Shown piece by piece: positions 6,110-6,579 of a DNA stretch of 6,579 nucleotides. The DNA is from DASXMX01 sp036794395 (lineage in GTDB: Bacteria; Planctomycetota; Phycisphaerae; Tepidisphaerales; Tepidisphaeraceae). The stretch lies in contig DAIRGS010000377.1 in NCBI GenBank assembly GCA_036794395.1, positions 1 to 6,579 of the forward strand, in the 5' to 3' direction. A program made the translations under genes and the position numbers. Position 1 is the first letter of the stretch. Each line of letters opens with the position of its first letter. Under the pieces are notes generated by a model. It was not told the DNA's origin and searched no databases. It worked only from the letters and a program-made list of their open reading frames with translations.

Positions 6110-6241
6110 GTAATTGAATAGCGCTCGAAAGGCACTGTTTTCCGGGGTTTTTTGTGACTCCGAGCGAATTCTGACGCCGGTTTTCGGCTCGGAGACTCGA
6201 AAACAGCAAGAATTCCGCTGTTTTGAGCGCTATTCAATTAC
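6110..6241. mobile_element. 132-bp IS66-like miniature inverted-repeat element (MITE)
   Basis: The ends are perfect 17-bp inverted repeats: GTAATTGAATAGCGCTC at 6110-6126 and its reverse complement at 6225-6241. The match extends to 20 of 21 positions (6110-6130 with 6221-6241). A perfect 8-bp duplication flanks the element. IS66-family transposons typically have ends starting GTAA and make 8-bp duplications, so this is best read as a non-autonomous IS66 derivative; the family assignment is inferred from these two traits. It is too short to encode a transposase. Its centre folds further: CTCCGAGC (6158-6165) pairs with GCTCGGAG (6187-6194), and 6196-6207 pairs with 6217-6227 with one bulged G. 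The element has interrupted the gene at 6005-6477. Identical ends and an intact duplication suggest a fairly recent insertion. Confidence 0.85.
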
Positions 6242-6249
6242 CTTTATTC
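6242..6249. repeat. Target site duplication, right copy
   Basis: CTTTATTC directly follows the right inverted end of the miniature element and is identical to 6102-6109. Its last six bases encode Leu-Phe in the reconstructed frame, as the left copy does. Confidence 0.88.
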
Positions 6250-6563
6250 TTGCTGGACGGCGGGTTTGCCGCCTATTCGGGGTATATCCTTCCAACCAGC
6301 GGGATACTCGCGTGCTTCGGCATCATTGGCGCGGTGGGTTCCATAGTCGCGGCTTGGATTGGCGTGTGCCTCGCCTCGTCACCTCTGTATCGCCCCGCAA
6401 GCGGACGCTTCGCCGGGCTGAGCATCGGGTCACTATCTGCAATGTTTGGAATGCTGCTCATTACAACTTTCATGTGATAAGTCGCACCGTGCGCGCACTG
6501 GGTGCCGCCTACGCCAGGATCAATCGCAGGGCTATCGCATATGACCCCTCCGACGCAAAAAAT

Positions 6564-6579
6564 GGGAGTGCGAGGCTCC
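6564..6579. repeat. Possible dispersed hairpin repeat cut by the window end
   Basis: GGGAGTGCGAGGCTCC at the very end of the window has GGAG (6565-6568) able to pair with CTCC (6576-6579) across a 7-base loop. GC-rich hairpins of this form, resembling dispersed repeats, are something I associate with planctomycete genomes from memory only. The rest of 6478-6563 shows no gene or structure that I can support. Confidence 0.3.

Larger units (their letters stand above)
6005..6477 (+). pseudogene. Small three-helix membrane protein gene split by a miniature element
   Basis: The 5' part reads from ATG 6005 (MPQSTDQCAEPLAYENAARR) through ASVSLF at 6107-6109, then enters the inserted element and stops at 6119-6121. 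The 3' part resumes at 6250 as LLDGGFAAYSGYILP and ends at 6477. The insertion plus duplication is 140 bases, which shifts the frame. Deleting 6110-6249 restores one frame of 110 residues with hydrophobic segments at about 25-47, 51-77 and 87-109. The PLAY motif near the start and three-helix layout mirror the 116-residue protein at 2695-3045 (PLDY), suggesting one class of small membrane protein. The function is unknown. The left remnant would be a 38-residue peptide; the right remnant could only start from a TTG inside the element. The start is uncertain (ATG 5792 is an alternative). Confidence 0.65.

Noticed and set aside
6223..6477. Independent 84-codon gene starting at TTG 6223
   Set aside because: The TTG and first codons lie inside the inverted end of the miniature element, and the frame is better explained as the 3' half of a gene split by that element.

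Overview
The window is a GC-rich bacterial chromosome fragment with predominantly C- or G-ending codons in its main genes. A Gfo/Idh/MocA dehydrogenase, an LmbE-type deacetylase with an HxHFDDFE motif, small three-helix membrane proteins opening with a 'PLxY' motif, and a zinc-ribbon membrane protein together suggest a planctomycete-like (PVC group) organism, perhaps of the Phycisphaerae type. This placement is inferred from gene style only. No rRNA, tRNA, CRISPR array or intact transposase gene is visible.

Layout. Bases 2-457 (+) are the C-terminal part of a Gfo/Idh/MocA oxidoreductase, which converges on a small zinc-ribbon/single-helix membrane protein (672-1268, -). Between that gene and the next is a 319-base gap (1275-1593) filled by a hairpin-rich repeat. 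Its two end hairpins are inverted copies sharing a TTTTCGTGACA flank, which looks like a REP/BIME-type element. Then comes an LmbE/PIG-L deacetylase (1594-2487, -). Diverging from it are a three-helix small membrane protein (2695-3045, +) and a VOC/glyoxalase-fold protein (3101-3469, +). A 220-base leader with a plausible sigma-70 promoter precedes enolase (3691-4980, +). Only 7 bases later follows a membrane protein with a helix, a coiled coil and a DP..AERLA..-type segment resembling FtsB/DivIC (4988-5671, +). This eno/ftsB-like pair is the clearest operon in the window.

The right end is accessory. A 132-bp miniature element (6110-6241) has 17-bp perfect inverted ends beginning GTAA and is flanked by a perfect 8-bp duplication CTTTATTC. 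That is the signature of a non-autonomous IS66-type element. It has split a small membrane-protein gene: removing the element and one duplication copy rejoins an open frame of 110 codons, with an N-terminal PLxY motif and three hydrophobic segments like the protein at 2695-3045. The last 16 bases look like the start of another dispersed hairpin repeat, cut by the window end.

Functionally, enolase supplies glycolysis and the FtsB-like partner may serve the divisome. The dehydrogenase and deacetylase fit sugar and amino-sugar metabolism. The strongest finding is the miniature IS66-like element with its target duplication and reconstructable broken gene. The BIME-like array and the eno/ftsB-like linkage come next. 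I see no clear evidence of a complete, previously undescribed multi-gene system.
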